Source of the DNA: Candidatus Woesearchaeota archaeon UBA153
GTDB taxonomy: Archaea > Nanobdellota > Nanobdellia > Woesearchaeales > UBA525
NCBI GenBank assembly: GCA_002503705.1
Contig: DASH01000079.1
Location: 1 to 8,457, forward strand
DNA: 8,457 nucleotides
Direction of reading: 5' to 3'
Positions 1-4,329 of this stretch are shown piece by piece. The notes beneath the pieces were generated by a model that was not told where the DNA came from, did no database searches, and saw only the letters and a program-made list of their open reading frames with translations. Each line of letters opens with the position of its first letter. The stretch's first letter is position 1. The position numbers were made by a program, and so were the translations under genes.

Positions 1-118
1 TCGGAGAAGTCACGGATTCCGAACGCCGGTGAAGAAGGACGATGGCGACGCTTGAGAAGAAAACGAAGACCTCCCCGCAAAGTTTTTAAAACCTCCTCGT
101 CCTCTCGACGAGTACAGT
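1..118 (+). other. Left edge: possible 3' end of an upstream gene, then the tRNA-Tyr promoter
   Basis: No gene can be named here. One plus-strand frame is open from the left edge to a TGA at 53-55 and would give a basic C-terminus ending RTPVKKDDGDA; it could be the tail of a gene lying outside the window. Its third-position G+C is only moderate, so the coding case is weak. The rest is the promoter region of tRNA-Tyr. Confidence 0.25.
83..91 (+). promoter_or_regulatory. TATA box (with upstream BRE-like CGCAAAG) for tRNA-Tyr
   Basis: The run TTTTTAAAA sits about 30 bp before the first base of the tRNA and is preceded by CGCAAAG, which resembles an archaeal BRE. Transcription would start near 112-116. 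The same BRE plus T5A3 arrangement is found before the tRNA-Asp unit at 4315-4329, which supports both. Confidence 0.7.
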
Positions 119-250
119 CCCCCCTTAGCTCAGACTGGTTAGAGCGCGCGGCTGTAGATAGTGACTGACGAGAACGGCCTTCGAGCCGTGCCGGATGACC
201 GTCACTCAGCCGTGACCGCGAGGTCCCCGGTTCAAATCTGGGAGGGGGGA
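119..250 (+). tRNA. tRNA-Tyr (anticodon GTA), intron-containing
   Basis: A full cloverleaf can be drawn. Acceptor CCCCCCT (119-125) pairs with AGGGGGG (243-249), discriminator A250. D-stem GCTC/GAGC is 128-131/142-145. Anticodon stem CGCGG/CCGCG is 147-151/216-220. T-arm is CCCGG/CTGGG around TTCAAAT (226-242). The anticodon GTA is 154-156, after T153. C1-G72 with A73 is the archaeal and eukaryotic tyrosine identity pattern, so two independent features agree on Tyr. An intron of 57 nt interrupts the anticodon loop, leaving a 75-nt mature tRNA. CCA is not encoded. The last four bases take part in the direct repeat flanking the mobile element that follows; the tRNA itself is intact. Confidence 0.95.
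158..214 (+). other. tRNA-Tyr intron, 57 nt
   Basis: The exon sequence needed to close the anticodon stem (CCGCG) only reappears at 216. Because GA occurs at both 157-158 and 214-215, introns 157-213, 158-214 and 159-215 all give the same mature tRNA. The intron folds: AGTGAC (160-165) pairs with GTCACT (201-206), and an inner hairpin ACGGC/GCCGT is at 174-178/185-189. A helix between GCTG (151-154) and CAGC (207-210) is also visible. The bulges by hand fold are 5 and 6 nt rather than the standard 3 and 3. Confidence 0.85.
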
Positions 251-260
251 TTTAACTTCT
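247..260 (+). repeat. 14-bp direct repeat, left copy (target-site duplication)
   Basis: GGGATTTAACTTCT is repeated exactly at 1335-1348. This copy comprises the last four bases of tRNA-Tyr (GGGA) and the next ten. It abuts the left inverted repeat with no gap, as expected for a duplication made by staggered cutting at the tRNA 3' end. Confidence 0.93.
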
Positions 261-275
261 GGGTAATAGAGATAG
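261..275 (+). repeat. Left terminal inverted repeat, 15 bp
   Basis: GGGTAATAGAGATAG, perfect inverse of 1320-1334. Pairing stops at 276, with two further isolated matches at 278-279. Confidence 0.93.
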
Positions 276-315
276 GTCTCAATTCTTTACGCCTTTATAA
301 CTGTAGAAAATGATA

Positions 316-327
316 TTTTTGTTTTTT
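316..327 (+). terminator. T5-G-T6 tract, candidate terminator for tRNA-Tyr
   Basis: TTTTTGTTTTTT is the first strong oligo-T tract downstream of tRNA-Tyr, and oligo-T runs end archaeal transcripts. The original downstream sequence was displaced by the insertion to 1349 onward, so the element may now supply termination for the tRNA. Confidence 0.4.
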
Positions 328-383
328 CTTTGTGGTTTAGCTGGTAAAATAAGCGACTTTACAGTTCATAGATGTTATATACA

Positions 384-399
384 ATCCGCCTCCGTCCGC
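384..399 (+). repeat. Inner inverted repeat flanking the cargo gene, left copy
   Basis: ATCCGCCTCCGTCCGC is the imperfect inverse of 1147-1162 (13 of 16 positions pair; the three mismatches are central). It is G+C rich within an A+T-rich element and lies just before the cargo gene promoter, while its partner starts right after the stop codon. Confidence 0.6.
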
Positions 400-412
400 T
401 CGAATCAAAATG

Positions 413-420
413 TTTATAAT
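413..420 (+). promoter_or_regulatory. TATA box of the B3/B4 gene (leaderless transcript)
   Basis: TTTATAAT is centred about 26 bp before the ATG at 442, so the start site should fall at or next to the start codon. No Shine-Dalgarno sequence precedes the ATG, consistent with a leaderless mRNA. Confidence 0.65.
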
Positions 421-441
421 ATTATTCAATAATTTAGCATT

Positions 442-1146
442 ATGAAATTCAAAATTGACCACAAAATTTTTGAGAAGTTTCCCGGTTTAACAATCGGCGT
501 TGTAATCTGCAAGAATTTGAATAATTCTGGGATACAGGAAGAAATCCAAAAAGAAATTAGAGAACAAGAAAACAATATCAGATTAAAATATAATACTGAA
601 ACTTTGTCCCAAACTCCAAAAATAGATATCTGGAGAAAAACATATTCTGCTTTCGGAGCAAAACCTAAAGAGAATAAATCGTCTGTTGAGAATCTTTATA
701 GATTGGTTCTGCAAAGAGTAAATTTGAGGCATATCAATAAGTTAGTGGATATTTACAATTTTATCTCTCTTAAACACATGGTTCCTGTTGGCGGAGAAGA
801 TATCAATAAAATTGAGGGAGATGTTATTTTGACTTTTGCAGAACCAAACGAGCCGGCGGTTTTGTTACTCGGAGATAAGGAGTCAAGACCTCCTCACGCT
901 GGAGAAGTTATTTACAAAGATAATATTTCCGCAATTTGCAGAAGATGGAATTGGCGTGAGGCAGACAGGACAAAGTTTACAGAAGAAACAAAGAATTGTT
1001 TTCTTGTTTTAGAGGGACTTCTTCCTGTTACAAAAGAAGAAATAGAAAATGCTACAGAAGAACTGAAAGAATTAGTGCAAAAATTTTGTGGTGGAAGTAT
1101 TACTTATCAAATTCTCGATGAAAAACATTTTGAAACTGATTTATAG
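442..1146 (+). CDS. B3/B4 tRNA-editing-domain protein (free-standing, PheRS beta-like)
   Basis: A 234-aa protein made of one B3/B4 domain, the fold that in PheRS beta hydrolyses Tyr-tRNA(Phe). Stand-alone members (COG3382 type) are of similar length. Family-like features are the opening with FPGLTIGVV (13-21), VPVGGED (114-120), the RPPHAGEVIY segment (149-158) and RRWNWREADRTK (167-178) followed by EETKN and LVLEGL. These are recognised from memory of the family, not by search. Cytoplasmic: no signal peptide or membrane segment. Its function is not firmly known; trans-editing of mischarged tRNA or amino-acid clearance is inference. It is the only gene of the mobile element. Codon use is A/T-rich (AAA, GAA, ATA, AGA), unlike every neighbour, marking recent transfer. 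The gene is intact. Confidence 0.85.
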   Translation: MKFKIDHKIFEKFPGLTIGVVICKNLNNSGIQEEIQKEIREQENNIRLKYNTETLSQTPKIDIWRKTYSAFGAKPKENKSSVENLYRLVLQRVNLRHINKLVDIYNFISLKHMVPVGGEDINKIEGDVILTFAEPNEPAVLLLGDKESRPPHAGEVIYKDNISAICRRWNWREADRTKFTEETKNCFLVLEGLLPVTKEEIENATEELKELVQKFCGGSITYQILDEKHFETDL

Positions 1147-1162
1147 GCGGACTACGGCGGAT
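1147..1162 (+). repeat. Inner inverted repeat flanking the cargo gene, right copy
   Basis: GCGGACTACGGCGGAT begins on the base after the TAG stop and pairs with 384-399 except for three central positions. Confidence 0.6.
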
Positions 1163-1177
1163 TTTTCGGGATTTTTT
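1162..1177 (+). terminator. Oligo-T terminator after the B3/B4 gene
   Basis: Two T runs (T5 at 1162-1166 and T6 at 1172-1177) lie 16-31 nt after the stop codon, matching the oligo-T signals that end archaeal transcripts. Confidence 0.55.
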
Positions 1178-1221
1178 ACTTCGCAAAAACCTTTGCACTA
1201 TCCCCCGGTCTCCGCTTCGCC

Positions 1222-1238
1222 ATTTTGCCAAGCAAAAT
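1222..1238. repeat. Hairpin in the right non-coding part of the element
   Basis: ATTTTGC (1222-1228) and GCAAAAT (1232-1238) form a perfect 7-bp stem with a CAA loop. Its role is unknown; it may be a secondary terminator or an end-recognition structure. Confidence 0.5.
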
Positions 1239-1270
1239 TTGTCCATCTACCAAATCGAATCTTGGAATGT

Positions 1271-1300
1271 GAGATTAACACCTAGAGATTAAAAGATTAA
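1271..1300 (+). repeat. Three subterminal 8-bp direct repeats near the right end
   Basis: GAGATTAA occurs at 1271-1278 and 1285-1292, and AAGATTAA at 1293-1300, within 35 bp of the right inverted repeat. No matching cluster is seen at the left end. Short repeats next to one end often serve as recombinase binding sites; that role is inference. Confidence 0.5.
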
Positions 1301-1319
1301 CAACGTCAAAAAATCAGGG

Positions 1320-1334
1320 CTATCTCTATTACCC
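1320..1334 (-). repeat. Right terminal inverted repeat, 15 bp
   Basis: CTATCTCTATTACCC, perfect inverse of 261-275, abutting the right direct repeat. Confidence 0.93.
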
Positions 1335-1348
1335 GGGATTTAACTTCT
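1335..1348 (+). repeat. 14-bp direct repeat, right copy (target-site duplication)
   Basis: GGGATTTAACTTCT, identical to 247-260. Deleting 261-1348 restores an uninterrupted tRNA-Tyr downstream region. Confidence 0.93.
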
Positions 1349-1374
1349 CTCTTCTGAGCGGGCTCGAGCCGAAA

Positions 1375-1384
1375 GATATTAAAA
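1375..1384 (+). promoter_or_regulatory. TATA box of the 56-aa zinc-finger gene
   Basis: GATATTAAAA lies about 45 bp before the ATG at 1425. Initiation 25 bp downstream (near 1405) would give a leader of about 20 nt that includes the ribosome site. Confidence 0.5.
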
Positions 1385-1424
1385 CACTGACTTCCCGGCA
1401 TGGGCCATCAAGAGGGTGAGATTG

Positions 1425-1595
1425 ATGGATACTTGTAAGATTTGTCAAGGTAATTTTCACGACAGTCCGGACGAGCTTCTCGTGTGCGAGCACAAGGGCG
1501 GTTTCGTCCATAAGGGTTGTTGCGCCGCGCTCTGCTCGTACGATGGACAGCCGTGCGGCCATTGCAAGGCGGTCTACGTGAAGAAGACGCAGTAG
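1425..1595 (+). CDS. Small RING/PHD-like zinc-binding protein (56 aa)
   Basis: The protein starts MDTCKICQGNFH and has nine Cys and four His in 56 residues. The ligand series is C4-x2-C7-x13-C21-x-H23-x5-H29-x2-C32-x11-C44-x2-C47, four pairs in the order expected of a cross-brace (RING/PHD-type) double zinc site; C33 and C37 are extra. The fourth-to-fifth spacing (x5) is longer than in classical RING fingers and nearer PHD. The purine-rich AGGGTGAG at 1413-1420 before the ATG is a good ribosome site and fixes the start. Hydrophobic residues alternate between the ligands as in a folded domain. RING fingers are mostly ubiquitin-ligase parts, but many small archaeal zinc fingers bind RNA or proteins, so no function is claimed. 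It is flanked by its own TATA box and by that of the helicase, so probably monocistronic. Confidence 0.75.
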   Translation: MDTCKICQGNFHDSPDELLVCEHKGGFVHKGCCAALCSYDGQPCGHCKAVYVKKTQ

Positions 1596-1615
1596 TCTTC
1601 CCCTGAAAAAACATT

Positions 1616-1625
1616 CTTTTATATA
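1616..1625 (+). promoter_or_regulatory. TATA box of the DEAD-box helicase gene
   Basis: CTTTTATATA is the only good TATA sequence between the zinc-finger stop and the helicase ATG. Initiation near 1646 implies a leader of about 95 nt, long for an archaeal mRNA. Confidence 0.55.
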
Positions 1626-1660
1626 CGAGCCGTTGTTCCGGCGAGTAGAGTAGTTTGTGC

Positions 1661-1706
1661 GCGCGTCAACGACGCGCCGTTCTCTCGCGCTCCCGCGCGG
1701 GCGCGA
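1661..1706 (+). promoter_or_regulatory. Two G+C-rich hairpins in the helicase 5' leader
   Basis: GCGCGTC (1661-1667) pairs perfectly with GACGCGC (1671-1677) over an AAC loop. TCGCGC (1685-1690) pairs with GCGCGA (1701-1706) around a 10-nt loop. Both lie in the predicted leader, upstream of three GTGATG-like units and the ATG. A structured leader could couple helicase translation to its own RNA-unwinding activity or to temperature; this is inference. Confidence 0.5.
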
Positions 1707-1741
1707 CTCCTCCAAGACAGAGTATGTGATGTGATGTAACC

Positions 1742-3151
1742 ATGGTGACTTTTGAAGAGCTCATTCCCGACCAGACTCTCCGGCGCGCGATTCGTGACTT
1801 GGGTTTCGTCGAGCCGACGGAGATCCAGGCGAAGACGATTCCTCTCGGCCTTGATGGCAAGGACGTGATCGGCCAGGCGAAGACGGGGAGTGGGAAGACG
1901 CTCGCGTTCGGCGTCCCGCTCCTCTCGAAACTGACCGCGCATCGGACGCCGCAAGCGCTCATCCTCGCGCCGACACGCGAACTCTGTCAGCAGATCGCGC
2001 ACGAGCTCGGCCGGCTCGCGCGCCACTCGGACGTCAAGGTCGCCGCGATTTTCGGCGGCGTCGCGTTCAACCCGCAATACGCGGCGTTGCGCGACTCGCA
2101 GGTCGTCGTCGCCACGCCAGGCCGGCTGCTTGACTTGATGGGACAGGGTGCGTTGAAGACTGCCGCGATCAAGTTGCTCGTCTTCGACGAGGCGGATCGC
2201 ATGTTCGACATGGGGTTCGTCAAGGACATGGAGCGGATCGTCAACCAGTTGCCGAAGGAGCGGCAGACGATGCTGTTCAGCGCGACGATGCCGGACGCGA
2301 TCAAGCGTCTCGCGTCGAAGCACCAACACCACCCGGTGCACGTCACGACGGGGACGCACATCGAGCATCACCTGCTCCCACAATATTTCTATAGGACTGA
2401 CTCCGCGGGCAAGTACTCGCTCCTCGTCCACTTGCTGAAGAAGGAGGACCCGCACCTCGCGATCATCTTCTGCAAGACGAAGCACGGCGCGCGGTCGCTC
2501 GCGCGCAACCTGAGCAAGCTCGGCTTCGCCGCGGACGCGATCCAGGGGAACTTGTCGCAGAACCAGCGCGACCGCGTCATCGCCGAGTTCAAGACGGGCA
2601 AGGTCCGGTTCTTGGTCGCGACCGACGTCGCCTCCCGAGGGTTGGACGTCAAGCACGTCTCGCACGTCTTCAATTATAACATTCCCTCAGTGCCGGATGA
2701 TTACGTCCACCGCATCGGCCGTACTGCCCGCGCGGGAGCCTCCGGTAAAGCGATCACGCTCGTCGAGCCGGAAGACCGCGACTTCTGGCGGGACATCCTC
2801 CGCTTGCCGCACGTCAGCGCGCTCGAGCTGAAAGCGGACGGCGTCGAGCCGCTCGCGTTCCAGAAGCACGACCGTGGACAACGAGCGCCGCAACGGCGGT
2901 CGCAGCGCGCGCCGCGCCAAGCAGGAGACCGCGCGCAGCACCCCGCCCGCCGCGGCCAGTCGCCGCGCGTGCATGGAGAGCGCGGCGGGCACTCTGGCCG
3001 GCCGCGACAGCGCAGCGGCTCAGGGCACTCTTCTCCGGGGGGCTCGTCGTCCGGAGGCGCTCACTCAGGGAGTTCACCAGGCGGTCACGGTGGCGCGGGT
3101 GGAGCGAGACCGTTCCACGGCCAGCGACCGCGACGGTTCCCGAGACGATGA
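1742..3151 (+). CDS. DEAD-box ATP-dependent RNA helicase
   Basis: A 469-aa protein with a complete two-domain helicase core: Q-motif region with PTEIQ (25-29), Walker A AKTGSGKT (46-53), PTREL (77-81), TPGRLLDL, DEAD (149-152), SAT (180-182), IIFCKTK, ATDVASRGLDV and HRIGRTARAG (323-332). It should unwind or remodel RNA using ATP in the cytoplasm. From about residue 377 the protein becomes a 90-residue tail rich in Arg, Gly, Ser, Gln and Pro, likely disordered and RNA-binding, as in RhlE/CshA-like or DeaD-like helicases; I cannot choose the subfamily. The ATG at 1742 is used because an in-frame TGA lies at 1727-1729. There is no clear Shine-Dalgarno site. It converges with the SHOCT gene 17 bp away. 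Confidence 0.97.
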   Translation: MVTFEELIPDQTLRRAIRDLGFVEPTEIQAKTIPLGLDGKDVIGQAKTGSGKTLAFGVPLLSKLTAHRTPQALILAPTRELCQQIAHELGRLARHSDVKVAAIFGGVAFNPQYAALRDSQVVVATPGRLLDLMGQGALKTAAIKLLVFDEADRMFDMGFVKDMERIVNQLPKERQTMLFSATMPDAIKRLASKHQHHPVHVTTGTHIEHHLLPQYFYRTDSAGKYSLLVHLLKKEDPHLAIIFCKTKHGARSLARNLSKLGFAADAIQGNLSQNQRDRVIAEFKTGKVRFLVATDVASRGLDVKHVSHVFNYNIPSVPDDYVHRIGRTARAGASGKAITLVEPEDRDFWRDILRLPHVSALELKADGVEPLAFQKHDRGQRAPQRRSQRAPRQAGDRAQHPARRGQSPRVHGERGGHSGRPRQRSGSGHSSPGGSSSGGAHSGSSPGGHGGAGGARPFHGQRPRRFPRR

Positions 3152-3168
3152 GCGGTTGAGAAGAAACA

Positions 3169-3414
3169 TTACTTGTCGAGCTCTTTTTTCATGCGCTCAT
3201 ACTCTTCTCGTGTCAATTCTCCTTTCGCGTAGCGTTCCTTCGCGATTGCGCGGGGGTCGGGATTGTGCGTGCCGACGTCTCCGCCTCGCGAGGTGCGCAG
3301 GACGAGCCAGACGACGAACCAGATGAGCAGTCCCAATATGAACATCATGAATGGCCATCCGTAGACGCCGTACCCGTACCTCATTCCGTATTCGGGACTG
3401 TACGCGTACATCAT
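3169..3414 (-). CDS. Single-pass membrane protein with C-terminal SHOCT domain
   Basis: An 81-aa protein with three parts. The N-terminus (1-19) is Tyr/Gly/Met-rich. A hydrophobic helix spans about residues 20-39 (WPFMMFILGLLIWFVVWLVL). The C-terminus is a SHOCT motif: DPRAIAKERYAKGELT (53-68), then REEYERMKKEL. SHOCT is a short helical domain common at the ends of small bacterial and archaeal membrane proteins, probably for oligomerisation; the substrate is unknown. RTSRG after the helix suggests the SHOCT end is cytoplasmic. The gene starts with two adjacent ATG codons; the first is called, with GAGAGGCGG shortly upstream. It follows the 45-aa gene by 34 nt on the same strand, so the two may be co-transcribed. 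Confidence 0.88.
   Translation of the reverse strand: MMYAYSPEYGMRYGYGVYGWPFMMFILGLLIWFVVWLVLRTSRGGDVGTHNPDPRAIAKERYAKGELTREEYERMKKELDK
3184..3189 (+). terminator. T6 run, candidate helicase terminator inside the convergent SHOCT gene
   Basis: TTTTTT lies 33 nt past the helicase stop on the plus strand, within the 3' end of the opposing SHOCT gene. It is the first oligo-T tract available to end the helicase transcript. Confidence 0.4.
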
Positions 3415-3448
3415 GCTTCCGCCTCTCTAAAGAAATGAGCCGGGAGAT

Positions 3449-3586
3449 TTACTCCTTGTCCTTGAAGGTCAAACACTGCATCGGCTCTTGGGCAAATCGC
3501 TTTCGCGTGCTCGCCAGCCGCTCGTCGCATCGCGTGTTCTTCCCCTTCTTCCGCGCCACCCCGAGGGGCCAACCCCCGTCGCTCAC
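3449..3586 (-). CDS. Unknown small basic protein (45 aa)
   Basis: Starting at a GTG preceded by GAGGT four bases upstream, this frame encodes a 45-residue protein beginning MSDGGWPLGVARKKGK, with basic clusters (R12-K16, R28-R30), two cysteines (C20, C38) and a charged end (FKDKE). The evidence for coding is codon use: from the second possible start (GTG at 3559) to the stop, 31 of 37 codons end in G or C, as in the surrounding genes, while a longer open frame over the same stretch shows no such bias. The start at 3586 is preferred for its ribosome site; 3559 would give 36 residues. No family is recognised. It lies upstream of the SHOCT gene on the same strand and opposite the 176-aa gene, sharing a divergent promoter region. 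Confidence 0.55.
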   Translation of the reverse strand: MSDGGWPLGVARKKGKNTRCDERLASTRKRFAQEPMQCLTFKDKE

Positions 3587-3654
3587 CGCAACCTCACGTC
3601 AAAAGCGACTCGCCTGACGCTGGCGACCATCCATTTGCCTAAGAGCCTACTGCA

Positions 3655-3673
3655 TCGTAAACTACTTAAACTT
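3655..3673. promoter_or_regulatory. Divergent promoter region with overlapping TATA boxes
   Basis: ATCGTAAACTACTTAAACT holds a plus-strand TATA (CTTAAACT, about 3666-3673) centred about 25 bp before the ATG at 3693, giving a leaderless transcript. Read on the other strand, TTTAAGTAGTTTA can serve the 45-aa gene with a leader of roughly 45 nt. Confidence 0.5.
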
Positions 3674-3692
3674 CTCGCGTTACCCCTTGAGA

Positions 3693-4223
3693 ATGGTTCA
3701 AGATGTTTCTCGGGAGATTCTCGAGGCGCAATGGCCGAACCTGTACGCGCTCGGCTTCCTCGTCGCTGACAAGATCGTCAACGGGGAGAGAGCAACCCGG
3801 GATTCCATCGGCGTCGACTTGCACGATCGGAAAGGCGGTTTGCACCTCGCGTACAACCGCCTCGCGCAAGAATACCCTGATCCGTTGGCGGTCAGGTACG
3901 TTCTCAACCAGATCGCCGAGGAGTTCCGCGCGGAACGCGGCGTGCTTCACAACACCACGCACGTCTTCGACCACCACCTCTACAAGGTCTTCAAGCATGC
4001 CGCATATGGTCCGTACCAGCTTGAAGGGGGCGCTCGCGACGTGCAGGTTCCTGAAGAGCTGCTGACGACCTTGCACTTGCTCTTCCCGCCCCCGGGCCTT
4101 CTTGAGAACGGCAATCTCGAGCACCGAGTCCAAGTCTACGTGGAAGAACGCGTGCCGAGCCTGAACGTCCGCAAACGCCTCCAACCGATCGAGAACTCTC
4201 TTCGCAACTACGCGAAGCCATAG
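3693..4223 (+). CDS. Conserved-looking protein of unknown function (176 aa)
   Basis: I do not recognise this family. The product is soluble, has no cysteine, signal peptide or membrane segment, and has G/C-ending codon use typical of the host. It looks mostly helical up to about residue 105. A histidine group (H86, H90, H94, H95, H102) lies in a stretch reading HNTTHVFDHHLYKVFKH; the i, i+4, i+8 spacing would place H86, H90 and H94 on one helix face, which could bind a metal. Residues 130-135 (LFPPPG) mark a break before a charged C-terminal part. The ATG at 3693 is chosen over an in-frame TTG at 3687 because it lies about 25 bp after the TATA box, fitting a leaderless mRNA. Confidence 0.8.
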   Translation: MVQDVSREILEAQWPNLYALGFLVADKIVNGERATRDSIGVDLHDRKGGLHLAYNRLAQEYPDPLAVRYVLNQIAEEFRAERGVLHNTTHVFDHHLYKVFKHAAYGPYQLEGGARDVQVPEELLTTLHLLFPPPGLLENGNLEHRVQVYVEERVPSLNVRKRLQPIENSLRNYAKP

Positions 4224-4284
4224 GGAACAACGCCCGCTCCGGTCGTAACGACGCGCACTGACGCGCGCGCATAGGCGAACAACG

Positions 4285-4291
4285 TTTAAAA
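4285..4291 (+). promoter_or_regulatory. Upstream TATA-like box
   Basis: TTTAAAA preceded by CGAACAACG gives a possible extra promoter 37 bp before the stronger one. Initiation would fall near 4313. Confidence 0.4.
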
Positions 4292-4314
4292 GGCGCTCCG
4301 ACGCCACACTCCGC

Positions 4315-4329
4315 CGAAACCTTTTTAAA
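4315..4329 (+). promoter_or_regulatory. BRE and TATA box for the tRNA-Asp/tRNA-Lys/rpo unit
   Basis: CGAAA (BRE-like) followed by CCTTTTTAAA matches the archaeal consensus closely and mirrors the tRNA-Tyr promoter. Initiation is expected near 4351, about 110 nt before tRNA-Asp. Confidence 0.75.

Larger units (their letters stand above)
261..1334. mobile_element. Cargo-carrying transposon-like element, no transposase, inserted at the tRNA-Tyr 3' end
   Basis: The element is 1,074 bp, starts GGGTAATAGAGATAG and ends with the exact reverse complement CTATCTCTATTACCC (15/15). The 14-bp repeat GGGATTTAACTTCT lies immediately outside both ends. Inside it is strongly A+T rich, against G+C-rich flanks, with a single gene (442-1146) for a B3/B4-domain protein. 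There is no transposase, integrase or Cas1 gene, so movement must have depended on an enzyme supplied in trans. A 14-bp duplication at a tRNA 3' end is the pattern described for casposons (Cas1-integrated elements). IS4-family duplications (about 10-13 bp) are the nearest common alternative I know. The family assignment is inference; the element boundaries are seen directly. Confidence 0.9.

Noticed and set aside
42..89. 15-codon ATG frame before tRNA-Tyr
   Set aside because: It runs into the tRNA TATA box, lacks a good ribosome site and has no support beyond being open.
247..1348. Integrative element with tyrosine-integrase att sites at the tRNA 3' end
   Set aside because: Such sites normally duplicate a longer part of the tRNA and the element would encode an integrase. 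Here only four tRNA bases are duplicated, and perfect inverted ends abut the repeats, which fits transposition.
1329..1715. 128-codon minus-strand open frame across the element's right end and the zinc-finger gene
   Set aside because: It runs through the terminal repeat, the target duplication and the promoter of a convincing plus-strand gene, with no motif of its own.
1619..2665. 348-codon minus-strand open frame opposite the helicase
   Set aside because: Same antisense shadow effect; its product is Arg/Asp/Glu/Val-rich with no recognisable domain, while the plus-strand helicase motifs are complete.
2874..3326. 150-codon plus-strand frame overlapping the helicase tail
   Set aside because: The helicase frame continues without interruption to a proper stop, and this alternative frame has unbiased composition and crosses into the opposing SHOCT gene. 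A frameshift is not needed to explain the region.
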